Source: Weizmannia acidilactici
GTDB lineage: Bacteria > Bacillota > Bacilli > Bacillales > Bacillaceae_C
Assembly (NCBI RefSeq): GCF_008974185.1
Contig: NZ_BKZP01000013.1
Location: 1 to 64,000, forward strand
DNA: 64,000 nucleotides
Direction: 5' to 3'
Positions within the stretch are counted from its first letter, which is position 1. Each line of letters starts with the position of its first letter. Under the pieces are notes generated by a model, which saw nothing but the letters and a program-made list of their open reading frames with translations, made no database searches and was not told the origin of the DNA. Below are positions 29,496 through 39,168 of the stretch, piece after piece. Made by a program: the position numbers and the translations under genes.

Positions 29496-29963
29496 TTGTA
29501 CCAGCCGTATTTATTTTTGCTGATGCTGCTTGCGATTGGTTTTGTTGCAAAAAACCAGTCTTTGATGATTTCCATTGCTGTTCTGCTTGTCTTAAAAGTT
29601 GCGGGGCTTGATGCCAAAATTTTTTCCGCGATCCAGTCAAAAGGGATCAACTGGGGCGTAACTATTATCACCATTGCCGTCCTGGCGCCGATCGCAGCCG
29701 GTCAGATCGGATTTAAAGATTTATATGAATCATTAAAATCTCCTTACGCCTGGATTGCGCTCGCATCTGGTGTTGTGGTGGCACTATTGGCAAAAAACGG
29801 CATTACCCTGCTGTCCAGTGACCCCCAGATTACGACGGCGCTCGTGCTCGGCACCATTCTCGCCGTTTCGCTGTTTAATGGGGTTGCTGTCGGCCCGCTG
29901 ATCGGGGCGGGGATTGCGTATATGGCAATGAAAATCGTCGAATGGGTCTCAAACAGTTTTTAA
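29496..29963 (+). CDS. ytwI: DUF441 family membrane protein YtwI
   Basis: A 155-residue protein with four or five hydrophobic helices, matching the DUF441/UPF0756 family. Function unknown. It begins with TTG, preceded by GAAGG at normal distance; an ATG a few bases upstream is out of frame. In B. subtilis ytwI directly precedes citZ, as here. Confidence 0.86.
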   Translation: MYQPYLFLLMLLAIGFVAKNQSLMISIAVLLVLKVAGLDAKIFSAIQSKGINWGVTIITIAVLAPIAAGQIGFKDLYESLKSPYAWIALASGVVVALLAKNGITLLSSDPQITTALVLGTILAVSLFNGVAVGPLIGAGIAYMAMKIVEWVSNSF

Positions 29964-29998
29964 GTGGAAGCCTGCAGGAGAAATCTGCGGGCTTTGAC
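29964..29998 (+). terminator. Possible terminator after ytwI
   Basis: AGCCTGCAG pairs with CTGCGGGCT (one wobble) but only a short T-run follows. Confidence 0.45.
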
Positions 29999-30028
29999 TT
30001 TCAGCGCGGTTATAAAAGTAGGCTATTT

Positions 30029-30115
30029 GTGGAATTCACCCGGATCCCCCCGCACGCCGCCTCTTACCGTAAGCACCGCTTTGTCCGCAGGAGCCTCGCA
30101 AATTCGGATACTGGA
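30029..30115. repeat. Degenerate extragenic repeat before citZ
   Basis: TTTGTGGAATTCACC at the left, TTGTCCGCAGGAGCCTCGC and AAATTCGG at the right recall the ends and interior of the 128-bp element at 5.5 kb. The match is partial, so this is a decayed copy at best. No ORF. Confidence 0.4.
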
Positions 30116-30236
30116 TCATGTCAAAACAAAATGATTGTCACCCAAATAATGAAAGCGCTATACTAAAAGAGAAAATTCCTAGCTGTTTTTGTCTATTTTT
30201 TGTACAAATATGTAAGAAAATTGTTTATAATAATTC

Positions 30237-30251
30237 ATGTAAGCGAGAACA
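30237..30251 (+). promoter_or_regulatory. cre-like box upstream of citZ
   Basis: ATGTAAGCGAGAACA fits the WTGNAANCGNWNNCW operator with one mismatch. CcpA represses citZ in B. subtilis. It lies just upstream of the best citZ promoter and just downstream of another TATAAT (30226-30231). Confidence 0.6.
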
Positions 30252-30265
30252 AGAACGACAAAAAA

Positions 30266-30293
30266 TAGACAAATATAAATATTATATTATAAT
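30266..30293 (+). promoter_or_regulatory. Probable citZ promoter
   Basis: TAGACA at 30266-30271 and TATAAT at 30288-30293, spacing 16. An ATAA-N8-TTAT dyad at 30275-30290 lies over it and approximates the CcpC recognition pattern ATAA-N7-TTAT. Confidence 0.5.
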
Positions 30294-30325
30294 AGGATAT
30301 GTGATCGCTTGCATGGTGCCGGGGC

Positions 30326-30352
30326 ACAATCGATTTTTTGTCGATTGTTTTT
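30326..30352 (+). promoter_or_regulatory. Terminator-like hairpin in the citZ leader
   Basis: ACAATCGA pairs perfectly with TCGATTGT around a T-rich loop and is followed by TTTT. If transcription starts near 30300, the hairpin lies about 25-50 bases into the leader and could attenuate it. Confidence 0.5.
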
Positions 30353-30434
30353 CGCAGAAACAACGTATAAACCAAATTCAACTTATTTACGTTAGAGATG
30401 GGGAAAACTACCGTAAGGAGAAGGAGAGATAACC

Positions 30435-31550
30435 ATGACAGCAACACGAGGTCTAGAAGGGGTAGTCGCCAGTGAAACCTCAATCAGCTCGATCATCGAT
30501 GACACGCTTACATATGTCGGCTATAGCATTGATGATTTAGCGGAAAATGCCAGTTTCGAAGAAGTGATCTATTTATTGTGGAATTTGAAACTTCCGACAC
30601 AGGCCGAACTGGATGAATTGAAGCAACAGCTGGCGGAAAATATGGAGTTGCCGAAAGAAATACTTGAAAGCTTTAAAACCTATCCGATTGAAAAAGTCCA
30701 TCCGATGGCCGCGCTCCGTACCGCTGTTTCTGCGCTGGCGCTTTATGACGAAGAAGCGGATGCGATGGACAAGGAAGCGAATATGCGGAAAGCTGTCCGC
30801 CTGCAGGCTAAGATTCCTGCTATTGTCGCGGCCTTTGCAAGGGTAAGGAAAGGCCTCGAACCGGTTGCACCGCGAAAAGATCTTGGCTTTGCCGAGAATT
30901 TCCTGTATATGTTAAAGGGGAAAGAACCGGATGATATTGAAGTGGAAGCATTCAACAAAGCGCTTGTGCTGCATGCGGACCATGAGCTGAACGCTTCGAC
31001 TTTTACCGCGCGCGTTTGTGTTGCGACGCTTTCCGATGTGTATTCCGGTGTTACTGCTGCAATCGGCGCATTGAAAGGGCCGCTGCACGGCGGGGCAAAC
31101 GAGCAGGTCATGAAGATGCTCACCGAAATCGGATCAATTGATAGAGTGGAAGATTACCTGCAGGAAAAATTCATGAATAAAGAAAAAATCATGGGATTCG
31201 GACACCGCGTATACAGAAAAGGTGACCCGCGCGCGAAGCACCTGAAAAAAATGTCGGAAAAACTGACAGAACTGACCGGGCAGCGCGAATATTACGATAT
31301 GTCGGTAAAAATTGAACAAATCGTTACAACTGAAAAAGGCATTCCGGCAAATGTAGACTTTTACTCCGCATCTGTTTATCATTGTCTTGGAATTGACCAC
31401 GATCTGTTCACACCGATTTTTGCGGTCAGCCGCGTATCCGGGTGGCTTGCCCATATTTTGGAACAATACTCCAATAACCGGATTATCCGCCCTCGTGCGG
31501 AATACGTCGGTCCCGGCATGCAAAAATACATCCCGATCGAAAACCGTTAA
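30435..31550 (+). CDS. citZ: Citrate synthase
   Basis: Condenses acetyl-CoA and oxaloacetate into citrate, the entry of the TCA cycle. Its 371 residues carry the catalytic histidines in LHADHELNAS and GFGHRVYRKGDPRAKHL and the catalytic aspartate in VNVDFYSASVYH; PLHGGANEQV is also conserved. ATG preceded by AAGGAGAAGGAGAG. It heads the citZ-icd-mdh cluster, which is cotranscribed in B. subtilis; here 182 bases separate it from icd, with a large hairpin. Confidence 0.97.
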   Translation: MTATRGLEGVVASETSISSIIDDTLTYVGYSIDDLAENASFEEVIYLLWNLKLPTQAELDELKQQLAENMELPKEILESFKTYPIEKVHPMAALRTAVSALALYDEEADAMDKEANMRKAVRLQAKIPAIVAAFARVRKGLEPVAPRKDLGFAENFLYMLKGKEPDDIEVEAFNKALVLHADHELNASTFTARVCVATLSDVYSGVTAAIGALKGPLHGGANEQVMKMLTEIGSIDRVEDYLQEKFMNKEKIMGFGHRVYRKGDPRAKHLKKMSEKLTELTGQREYYDMSVKIEQIVTTEKGIPANVDFYSASVYHCLGIDHDLFTPIFAVSRVSGWLAHILEQYSNNRIIRPRAEYVGPGMQKYIPIENR

Positions 31551-31624
31551 CCGGATGGTTTGCGTCTGCTAAAAGCTTCTTAAGGGGATGGGGCTTTTTC
31601 TTACAAGTGCGGCTGTCTGAAAAA

Positions 31625-31672
31625 GGATGGGCCGTTCTCCAGCTGGTACTTCCGGGAGGGGCCGGCCCATCC
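31625..31672 (+). promoter_or_regulatory. Large hairpin in the citZ-icd spacer
   Basis: GGATGGGCCG (31625-31634) is matched perfectly by CGGCCCATCC (31663-31672). There is no T-run after it, so it may be an mRNA processing or stabilising element between the two genes and not a terminator. Confidence 0.5.
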
Positions 31673-31732
31673 GTGCACGAAAATAAAGATTAACAGAAAT
31701 ATACCTGATATGGAACTGGAGGAGATTTCTAT

Positions 31733-33007
31733 ATGGCACAAGGAGAAAAGATCACCGTTGAAAACGGCGTTTTAAAAACACCGAACAACCCGATTATCCC
31801 GTTCATCGAAGGCGACGGGACCGGCCCGGACATTTGGGCGGCTGCACAGCGCGTGCTGGACGCTGCCGTTGAAAAAGCATATAAAGGCGAAAAGAAAATT
31901 GTATGGAAAGAAGTATATGCAGGAGAAAAAGCTTTCAACAAAACGGGCGAATGGCTGCCTGCTGAAACGCTTGATACGATCCGCGAATATTTAATTGCGA
32001 TTAAGGGCCCGTTAACGACTCCTGTCGGCGGCGGCATTCGCTCTTTAAATGTTGCGCTGCGCCAGGAACTCGATTTGTTTGTCTGCCTCCGCCCGGTACG
32101 CTATTTTGATGGCGTCCCGTCTCCGGTAAAACGCCCGCAGGATACCGATATGGTCATTTTCCGGGAAAACACGGAAGACATATACGCAGGGATCGAATAC
32201 AAGGAAGGCACGCCTGAAGTGAAGAAAGTCATCGAATTTTTGCGAAATGAGATGGGCGTAAATAAAATCCGCTTTCCTGAAACATCCGGAATCGGGATCA
32301 AACCGGTTTCAAAAGAAGGTACGGAACGTCTCGTGCGCGCCGCAATTAATTATGCCATTAAAGAAGGCCGGAAATCCGTTACGCTTGTACATAAAGGCAA
32401 TATCATGAAATATACGGAAGGCGCGTTTAAAAATTGGGGCTACGAACTGGCGGAAAGGGAATTCGGCGATAAAGTATTTACATGGGCCGAATACGACCGC
32501 ATTAAAGAAGAAAAAGGGGTTGAAGCCGCGAACCAGGCACAGAAAGAAGCGGAAGCAAACGGAAAAATCATTATCAAAGACGCGATCGCCGATATTTTCC
32601 TGCAGCAGATTTTAACGCGTCCACGTGAATTTGATGTCGTTGCTACGATGAACTTAAACGGCGACTATATTTCCGACGCGCTTGCTGCACAGGTCGGCGG
32701 CATCGGCATTGCGCCGGGGGCAAACATCAACTACGAAACCGGCCATGCGATTTTTGAAGCGACCCACGGCACTGCGCCGAAATATGCGGGACTGGATAAA
32801 GTCAACCCTTCATCCGTCATCTTGTCGGGCGTATTGATGCTTGAACATTTGGGCTGGAATGAAGCGGCAAAACGAATTATCCAATCAATGGAAAAAACGA
32901 TTGCTTCCAAAGTGGTCACTTACGACTTTGCCCGCCTAATGGAAGGGGCAAAAGAAGTTAAATGCTCTGAATTCGGGGATGAGTTGATCAAAAACATGGC
33001 GGAATAA
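31733..33007 (+). CDS. icd: Isocitrate dehydrogenase, NADP-dependent
   Basis: Oxidative decarboxylation of isocitrate to 2-oxoglutarate. Its 424 residues match the Bacillus homodimeric form. Substrate motif [15 protein letters not shown] holds the serine that E. coli phosphorylates; [14 protein letters not shown], the metal-binding aspartates in the [12 protein letters not shown] region and the NADP-binding HGTAPKYAG are present. GGAGGAG precedes the ATG. mdh follows after 104 bases. Confidence 0.97.
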   Translation: MAQGEKITVENGVLKTPNNPIIPFIEGDGTGPDIWAAAQRVLDAAVEKAYKGEKKIVWKEVYAGEKAFNKTGEWLPAETLDTIREYLIAIKGPLTTPVGGGIRSLNVALRQELDLFVCLRPVRYFDGVPSPVKRPQDTDMVIFRENTEDIYAGIEYKEGTPEVKKVIEFLRNEMGVNKIRFPETSGIGIKPVSKEGTERLVRAAINYAIKEGRKSVTLVHKGNIMKYTEGAFKNWGYELAEREFGDKVFTWAEYDRIKEEKGVEAANQAQKEAEANGKIIIKDAIADIFLQQILTRPREFDVVATMNLNGDYISDALAAQVGGIGIAPGANINYETGHAIFEATHGTAPKYAGLDKVNPSSVILSGVLMLEHLGWNEAAKRIIQSMEKTIASKVVTYDFARLMEGAKEVKCSEFGDELIKNMAE

Positions 33008-33048
33008 CACCGTCCAAAATGAAAAGCGCGGGATGAAGAATTCACTGA

Positions 33049-34044
<996 letters not shown>

Positions 34045-34057
34045 TCAAAAAAGAATG

Positions 34058-34097
34058 AAGCCTAAATGGGCCTGTACTGGTCCGTTTAGGCTTTTTT
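34058..34097 (+). terminator. Intrinsic terminator after mdh
   Basis: AAGCCTAAA pairs with TTTAGGCTT followed by T residues. Confidence 0.9.
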
Positions 34098-34206
34098 GCA
34101 TTTTACGCCTTAACAAGTGCAGCTGTTTTTCGTTTTCATGGAAACATGCTAAAATGGGATAAGGAGTATGAACGTATATTCTCCACTTTTTTGGGAGGTT
34201 TTTGTT

Positions 34207-36834
34207 TTGAAAAAATTGATTTTAATTGACGGAAACAGCATCGCCTACAGGGCATTTTTTGCTTTGCCACTTTTAAATAACGACAAAGGGATACATACAA
34301 ATGCGGTGTACGGCTTTACAATGATGCTTTCTAAAATTTTGGAAGAAGAAAAGCCGACGCATATTTTGGTGGCGTTCGATGCCGGTAAAACGACATTCCG
34401 TCATGAAACATACAGCGAATACAAAGGGACCCGCCAAAAAACCCCGCCGGAGCTTTCCGAACAGTTTCCGCTCATCCGCGAATTGCTCGATGCATTTGGG
34501 ATCGAACGGTACGAATTGGAAAATTATGAAGCGGATGACATTATCGGCACGATGTCGAAATTGGCGGAAGAAGAAGGGTTTGAAGTGACAGTTATTTCCG
34601 GGGACAAAGATTTGACCCAGCTTGCCTCCCCGAAAACGACAGTCATGATAACGCGCAAAGGCATTACCGATATGGAAGCCTATACGCCGAAACATCTGCA
34701 GGAAAAATACGGGCTTGCGCCGAAACAAATCATCGACATGAAAGGGTTGATGGGCGATACTTCCGATAATATCCCGGGCGTGCCGGGCATCGGGGAGAAA
34801 ACCGCGGTCAAGCTGTTAAAACAGTTTCCGACGGTGGAAGAGCTGTTAAGCCATATCGATGAAGTGTCCGGCAAAAAATTACAGGAAAAACTTGAAGCCT
34901 ATAAAGACCAGGCACTCATGAGCAAGCAGCTCGCCACGATCAACCGAAACATTCCCCTCACGATTTCGATCGGCCAGGCGGAATACAAGCATGCGGATAT
35001 GGAGAAATTACGGCGTTTATATCAAGAATTAGGGTTTAAGTCGATGCTCGAAAAAATGGGTGAAGACGACCAGCCGGGAGAAAAAGCCGCGCTAGAATCC
35101 ATATCTTTTTCCATTGCCGAAGACATCACAGACGGCCTTTTTGCCGATATTTCCTCTTTCTATGTGGAAATTTTGGATGAGAATTACCATACCGGCGAGA
35201 TCATTGGTTTCGGGCTGAAAAACAAAAACGGGCTCTTTTTCCTGCGCGCAGAAGATGCTCTGCATTCCACCGCTTTTAAACAATGGGTGGAAGATGACGA
35301 AAAAATCAAGCATGTATATGATGCAAAACGCTCGATTGTCGCTTTGCGGCGTTACGGCATGGAACTGAGGGGCATCGATTTTGATCTTTTGCTCGTTTCC
35401 TACCTGCTGAACCCATCCGATACGGTGGAGGATTTCGCTTCCGTTGCAAAAACGCACGGCTACGAAAATGTTGAAACGGATGAAGCGGTGTACGGAAAGG
35501 GGGCAAAACGGAGGCTGCCGGAAGAAAATGTGTATGCCGAACATATTGCCCGCAAAGCGGAAGCGATCGCAGCCCTTGAAACCCCGTGCACGGATGCGCT
35601 GAAAGAAAATGAGCAGCTTGAGCTGTTTGAACAATTGGAGCTGCCCCTTTCGCTTATTCTGGCGGATATGGAATACACCGGGGTAAAAGTCGACACGAAC
35701 CGTTTAAAAGAGATGGGCGAAGAATTTAAAAGCAAACTCCATGAGATTGAGCAGAGAATATACGAAATGGCCGGCACAACGTTCAATATCAATTCGCCGA
35801 AGCAGCTCGGCATCATCCTTTTTGAAAAATTGGGGCTTCCGGTCATTAAAAAAACGAAAACGGGCTACTCCACATCGGCGGATGTGCTGGAAAAACTGGA
35901 ACCTGCTCACGATATTGTGAAGGAAATCCTCCATTATCGCCAGCTCGGAAAACTGCAGTCCACTTATATTGAAGGGCTGTTAAAAGTCGTGCATGAAGAC
36001 GGGAAAGTGCATACGCGGTTTAACCAGGCACTGACGCAGACAGGACGCCTCAGCTCCACCGACCCGAACTTGCAAAACATCCCGATCCGCCTGGAAGAGG
36101 GTCGGAAAATCCGGCAGGCGTTTGTGCCGTCCGAAGAAGGATGGGTCATCTTCTCGTCCGACTATTCGCAGGTTGAGCTGCGTGTGCTGGCCCATATTTC
36201 AGGCGATGAAAAGCTGATCGAAGCGTTCCAGGAAGATATGGACATTCACACGAAAACGGCGATGGAAGTTTTTCACGTCAAAGCGGAGGACGTAACGCCG
36301 AATATGCGCAGGCAGGCGAAAGCCGTCAATTTTGGGATCGTATACGGAATCAGCGACTATGGACTTTCGCAAAACCTTGGCATTACGCGGAAGGAAGCGG
36401 GCGAATTTATCAACCGGTATTTCAAAAGCTACCCGCGCGTCAAGGAATATATGGATGAAATTGTCACGGAAGCAAAACAAAAAGGCTATGTTTCAACGCT
36501 TTTGAAACGCCGGCGCTACATTCCGGAAATCACAAGCCGGAACTTCAACCTGCGCAGCTTTGCGGAAAGGACGGCGATGAACACGCCGATCCAGGGGAGC
36601 GCCGCGGATATCATTAAAAAAGCGATGATCGACATGGCGAAAAGGCTGAAAGAGGAAAACCTGAAAGCGCGGATGCTGCTGCAAGTCCATGACGAATTGA
36701 TCTTTGAAGCGCCAGAGGAAGAAATTGAAGTGCTGAAAAAAATCGTGCCCGATGTGATGGTGCATGCCCTGGAGCTGTCGGTTCCCTTGAAAGTCGATTC
36801 CGCATACGGGCCGACGTGGTTTGACGCAAAATAA
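34207..36834 (+). CDS. polA: DNA polymerase I
   Basis: Repair polymerase that removes RNA primers and fills gaps. It has 875 residues from the TTG at 34207, which follows GGGAGG; this gives MKKLILIDGNSIAYRAFFAL, the usual N-terminus. Domains: N-terminal 5'-3' exonuclease (DGNSIAYR; NYEADDIIG; SGDKDL), a central 3'-5'-exonuclease-like domain that lacks clear metal carboxylates, as in other Bacillus PolA, and the polymerase with motif A SDYSQVELRVLAH, motif B RRQAKAVNFGIVYG and motif C VHDELIFEAP. It is followed by mutM within 36 bases; the two are probably cotranscribed. Confidence 0.97.
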   Translation: MKKLILIDGNSIAYRAFFALPLLNNDKGIHTNAVYGFTMMLSKILEEEKPTHILVAFDAGKTTFRHETYSEYKGTRQKTPPELSEQFPLIRELLDAFGIERYELENYEADDIIGTMSKLAEEEGFEVTVISGDKDLTQLASPKTTVMITRKGITDMEAYTPKHLQEKYGLAPKQIIDMKGLMGDTSDNIPGVPGIGEKTAVKLLKQFPTVEELLSHIDEVSGKKLQEKLEAYKDQALMSKQLATINRNIPLTISIGQAEYKHADMEKLRRLYQELGFKSMLEKMGEDDQPGEKAALESISFSIAEDITDGLFADISSFYVEILDENYHTGEIIGFGLKNKNGLFFLRAEDALHSTAFKQWVEDDEKIKHVYDAKRSIVALRRYGMELRGIDFDLLLVSYLLNPSDTVEDFASVAKTHGYENVETDEAVYGKGAKRRLPEENVYAEHIARKAEAIAALETPCTDALKENEQLELFEQLELPLSLILADMEYTGVKVDTNRLKEMGEEFKSKLHEIEQRIYEMAGTTFNINSPKQLGIILFEKLGLPVIKKTKTGYSTSADVLEKLEPAHDIVKEILHYRQLGKLQSTYIEGLLKVVHEDGKVHTRFNQALTQTGRLSSTDPNLQNIPIRLEEGRKIRQAFVPSEEGWVIFSSDYSQVELRVLAHISGDEKLIEAFQEDMDIHTKTAMEVFHVKAEDVTPNMRRQAKAVNFGIVYGISDYGLSQNLGITRKEAGEFINRYFKSYPRVKEYMDEIVTEAKQKGYVSTLLKRRRYIPEITSRNFNLRSFAERTAMNTPIQGSAADIIKKAMIDMAKRLKEENLKARMLLQVHDELIFEAPEEEIEVLKKIVPDVMVHALELSVPLKVDSAYGPTWFDAK

Positions 36835-36869
36835 GATTTGGCAACAAAGAAAGGAAAGAGGAATCAAGT

Positions 36870-37703
36870 ATGCCGGAATTGCCGGAAGTAGAAACAATAC
36901 GAAAGACGCTGGAACAGCTTGTAACGGGCGAAACGATTAAAAAGGTAACCGTGCTTTGGCCGAAAATCATTAAAAGGCCGGAAATCCCGGAACAGTTTGC
37001 CGATGCCCTGAAAGGTGAGACGATCCGCTCGCTCGGACGGCGCGGCAAGTTCCTTATTTTTTACACGGATAAATATGCCCTTGTTTCCCATTTGCGAATG
37101 GAAGGGCGCTACCAAGTTTACGGCAAAAGCGAACCGGTGGAGAAGCATACCCATATCATTTTCACTTTTGCATCCGGAAAAGAATTAAGGTATAAAGATG
37201 TGCGCAAATTCGGGACAATGCATTTGTTTTTAAAAGGGGAGGAAATGGCGTCTCTTCCGCTTTCGCAGCTCGGGCCGGAGCCGTTTTCCGATGCGTTTGC
37301 CGAATCGTATTTGTACGGGAAATTAAAAAAAACCGAGCGGAATATTAAAGCGGTCCTGCTTGACCAGACAGTTGTGGCAGGGCTTGGGAATATTTATGTC
37401 GATGAGGCGCTGTTCCGTTCCGGCATTTATCCGGAACGGAAAGCAAAGTCGCTGACGAAAAAAGAAGTGCACCTGCTCCACCACGAAATCATCGAAACAC
37501 TGCGTGAAGCCATTGATAAAGGCGGGAGCACCGTCCGTTCTTATGTTAACTCACAGGGACAGATCGGCATGTTCCAGCTGGAATTGTTTGTATACGGCCG
37601 GAAAGGGGAGCTCTGCAAAAAATGCGGCACCCCGATCGAAAAGATGGTTACAGCCGGCCGGGGCACCCATTTCTGTCCGAACTGCCAAAAGAAACGCAAA
37701 TAA
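36870..37703 (+). CDS. mutM: Formamidopyrimidine-DNA glycosylase
   Basis: Bifunctional glycosylase/AP lyase that removes 8-oxoguanine and formamidopyrimidines. Its 277 residues start MPELPEVE, whose proline (P1 after Met removal) is the nucleophile and E2 catalytic. GRRGKFLIF provides the conserved lysine, and the C-terminal zinc finger is formed by CKKCG and CPNCQ. AGGAATCAAG precedes the ATG. It lies downstream of polA in a repair cluster with ytaF and coaE, as in B. subtilis. Confidence 0.97.
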   Translation: MPELPEVETIRKTLEQLVTGETIKKVTVLWPKIIKRPEIPEQFADALKGETIRSLGRRGKFLIFYTDKYALVSHLRMEGRYQVYGKSEPVEKHTHIIFTFASGKELRYKDVRKFGTMHLFLKGEEMASLPLSQLGPEPFSDAFAESYLYGKLKKTERNIKAVLLDQTVVAGLGNIYVDEALFRSGIYPERKAKSLTKKEVHLLHHEIIETLREAIDKGGSTVRSYVNSQGQIGMFQLELFVYGRKGELCKKCGTPIEKMVTAGRGTHFCPNCQKKRK

Positions 37704-37772
37704 TTTCATGAACATCGGCTAAGCCCCTTCCATACACTGATAGCAGCATGCGAAACGGGAGGGGCGAGGGCC

Positions 37773-38405
37773 ATGGGGCTTCAGCTTTCAATATGGTTGT
37801 TGGCATTTGCCGTCAGTTTGGATAATTTCAGTACAGGTTTTACATACGGGCTGCGGAAAATGAAAATTCCGCTCAAATCTTTAATCATTATCGCGTTATG
37901 CTCGGGCACATCTTTATTTATATCAATGCTGTTCGGAAAAACATTACTGCATTTGATGCGGCCGGAAACGGCAAACCGGCTTGGCGGCGCCATTTTGATT
38001 TTAATCGGTTTATGGGTAATTATCCAATTTTTCCTGTCGAACGATGAAAAAGAAGATCCTGCGGAAAAGGTCGTTCTGAACCTTGAAATCCACTCTTTGG
38101 GCGTGGTTATCCATATTTTAAAAAAACCGACGAGCGCGGATTTCGACCGGTCCGGCATTATTACCGGAATTGAAGCGGTCATGCTCGGGATTGCCCTGTC
38201 GCTTGATGCGTTCGGGGCGGGGATCGGCGCGGCGATGATGGGATATTCCCCTTATTTGCTCAGCCTGCTCGTTGCCGGCATGAGTTTTGTGCTTGTGTCA
38301 TCCGGCATCCGGCTTGGTAAACTTTTTTCCCATTTGCAGTGGATCCAAAAAGTCTCTTTTATTCCAGGCATCCTGCTCATTTTCATCGGAATTTGCAAAT
38401 TTTAA
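37773..38405 (+). CDS. ytaF: Sporulation membrane protein YtaF
   Basis: A 210-residue protein with six hydrophobic helices arranged as two repeats, related to the MntP manganese efflux family. Aspartates inside membrane helices (LAVSLDNFSTGF and IALSLDAFGAG) mark the ion-binding positions of that family, so metal export is a possible but unproven activity. The B. subtilis homologue is assigned to sporulation by name and location. GGGAGGGG precedes the ATG. coaE begins 28 bases after it. Confidence 0.87.
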   Translation: MGLQLSIWLLAFAVSLDNFSTGFTYGLRKMKIPLKSLIIIALCSGTSLFISMLFGKTLLHLMRPETANRLGGAILILIGLWVIIQFFLSNDEKEDPAEKVVLNLEIHSLGVVIHILKKPTSADFDRSGIITGIEAVMLGIALSLDAFGAGIGAAMMGYSPYLLSLLVAGMSFVLVSSGIRLGKLFSHLQWIQKVSFIPGILLIFIGICKF

Positions 38406-38433
38406 AGTACATGATAAGTTGCGGGGGATGGAC

Positions 38434-39036
38434 ATGGCGAACATTATCGGATTAACAGGAGGGATTGCAAGCGGCAAAAGCACGGTTTCCAATATGTTGA
38501 AAGCAAAAGGTTTTACGGTGGTCGATGCCGACGTGGCCGCAAAAAAAGTGGTGGAACCCGGCAAACGGGCCTATGAACATATTATAAAAACATTCGGGAA
38601 AGGGATATTGCTTGAAGACCGTTCGATTGACCGGAAAAAACTGGGTGCGCTCATTTTCCAAAATGAAGATCTGCGGCTGAAACTAAATGGAATCGTCCAT
38701 CCGGAAGTCCAGGCCTGGATGGCGCGGGAAAAAGACCGGGCGCTCGGGGAAGGGAAAAAGACGGTAATCATGGATATCCCGCTTCTGTTTGAAAGCCGGC
38801 TCACCTTTATGGTGGAGCGTACCATTTTGGTATACGTGGACGAAGAAACGCAGTTAAAAAGATTAATGGCCCGCAACGGGTTTTCAGAAGAAGAAGCGCT
38901 GATGCGGATACGCGCGCAAGTGCCGTTAAAGGAAAAAACGGCGCTTGCCGATGCCGTGATCGACAACAATGGCGGCCTCGTCGAAACAAAACGGCAGCTG
39001 GAAAAAATTATATTGAAATGGAATTTAGAACCATGA
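38434..39036 (+). CDS. coaE: Dephospho-CoA kinase
   Basis: Last step of coenzyme A synthesis: ATP-dependent 3'-phosphorylation of dephospho-CoA. It has 200 residues from the ATG at 38434; GCGGGGG lies at good distance from this ATG, while the in-frame ATG at 38428 touches the G-run. P-loop GLTGGIASGKST is at the N-terminus, VVDADVAAKKVV and VMDIPLLFE are family motifs. It ends in a terminator that overlaps its last codons. Confidence 0.95.
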   Translation: MANIIGLTGGIASGKSTVSNMLKAKGFTVVDADVAAKKVVEPGKRAYEHIIKTFGKGILLEDRSIDRKKLGALIFQNEDLRLKLNGIVHPEVQAWMAREKDRALGEGKKTVIMDIPLLFESRLTFMVERTILVYVDEETQLKRLMARNGFSEEEALMRIRAQVPLKEKTALADAVIDNNGGLVETKRQLEKIILKWNLEP

Positions 39037-39058
39037 TCTTTTGCATCATGGTTTTTTC
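39029..39058 (+). terminator. Intrinsic terminator overlapping the coaE stop
   Basis: AACCATGAT pairs with ATCATGGTT, then T residues. Confidence 0.85.
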
Positions 39059-39099
39059 TATGGAAAAATGGATGAAATAACGCTACACCACTTAAAAAA

Positions 39100-39110
39100 T
39101 ATGATATACT
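39100..39110 (+). promoter_or_regulatory. CcpN-type operator overlapping the gapB -10 box
   Basis: TATGATATACT matches the CcpN operator consensus TRTGHYATAYW at every position and contains the probable -10 hexamer TATACT (39105-39110). In B. subtilis CcpN represses gapB and pckA on glucose from such sites. Confidence 0.65.
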
Positions 39111-39135
39111 AATTAAAGAATAATGGTTTAAAAAG

Positions 39136-39146
39136 TATGTCACTTA
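39136..39146 (+). promoter_or_regulatory. Second, weaker CcpN-like site
   Basis: TATGTCACTTA matches TRTGHYATAYW at nine of eleven positions, 36 bases downstream of the first site. CcpN-regulated genes usually carry two sites. Confidence 0.4.
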
Positions 39147-39168
39147 TTATTTGAAGGAGTTGTACACT

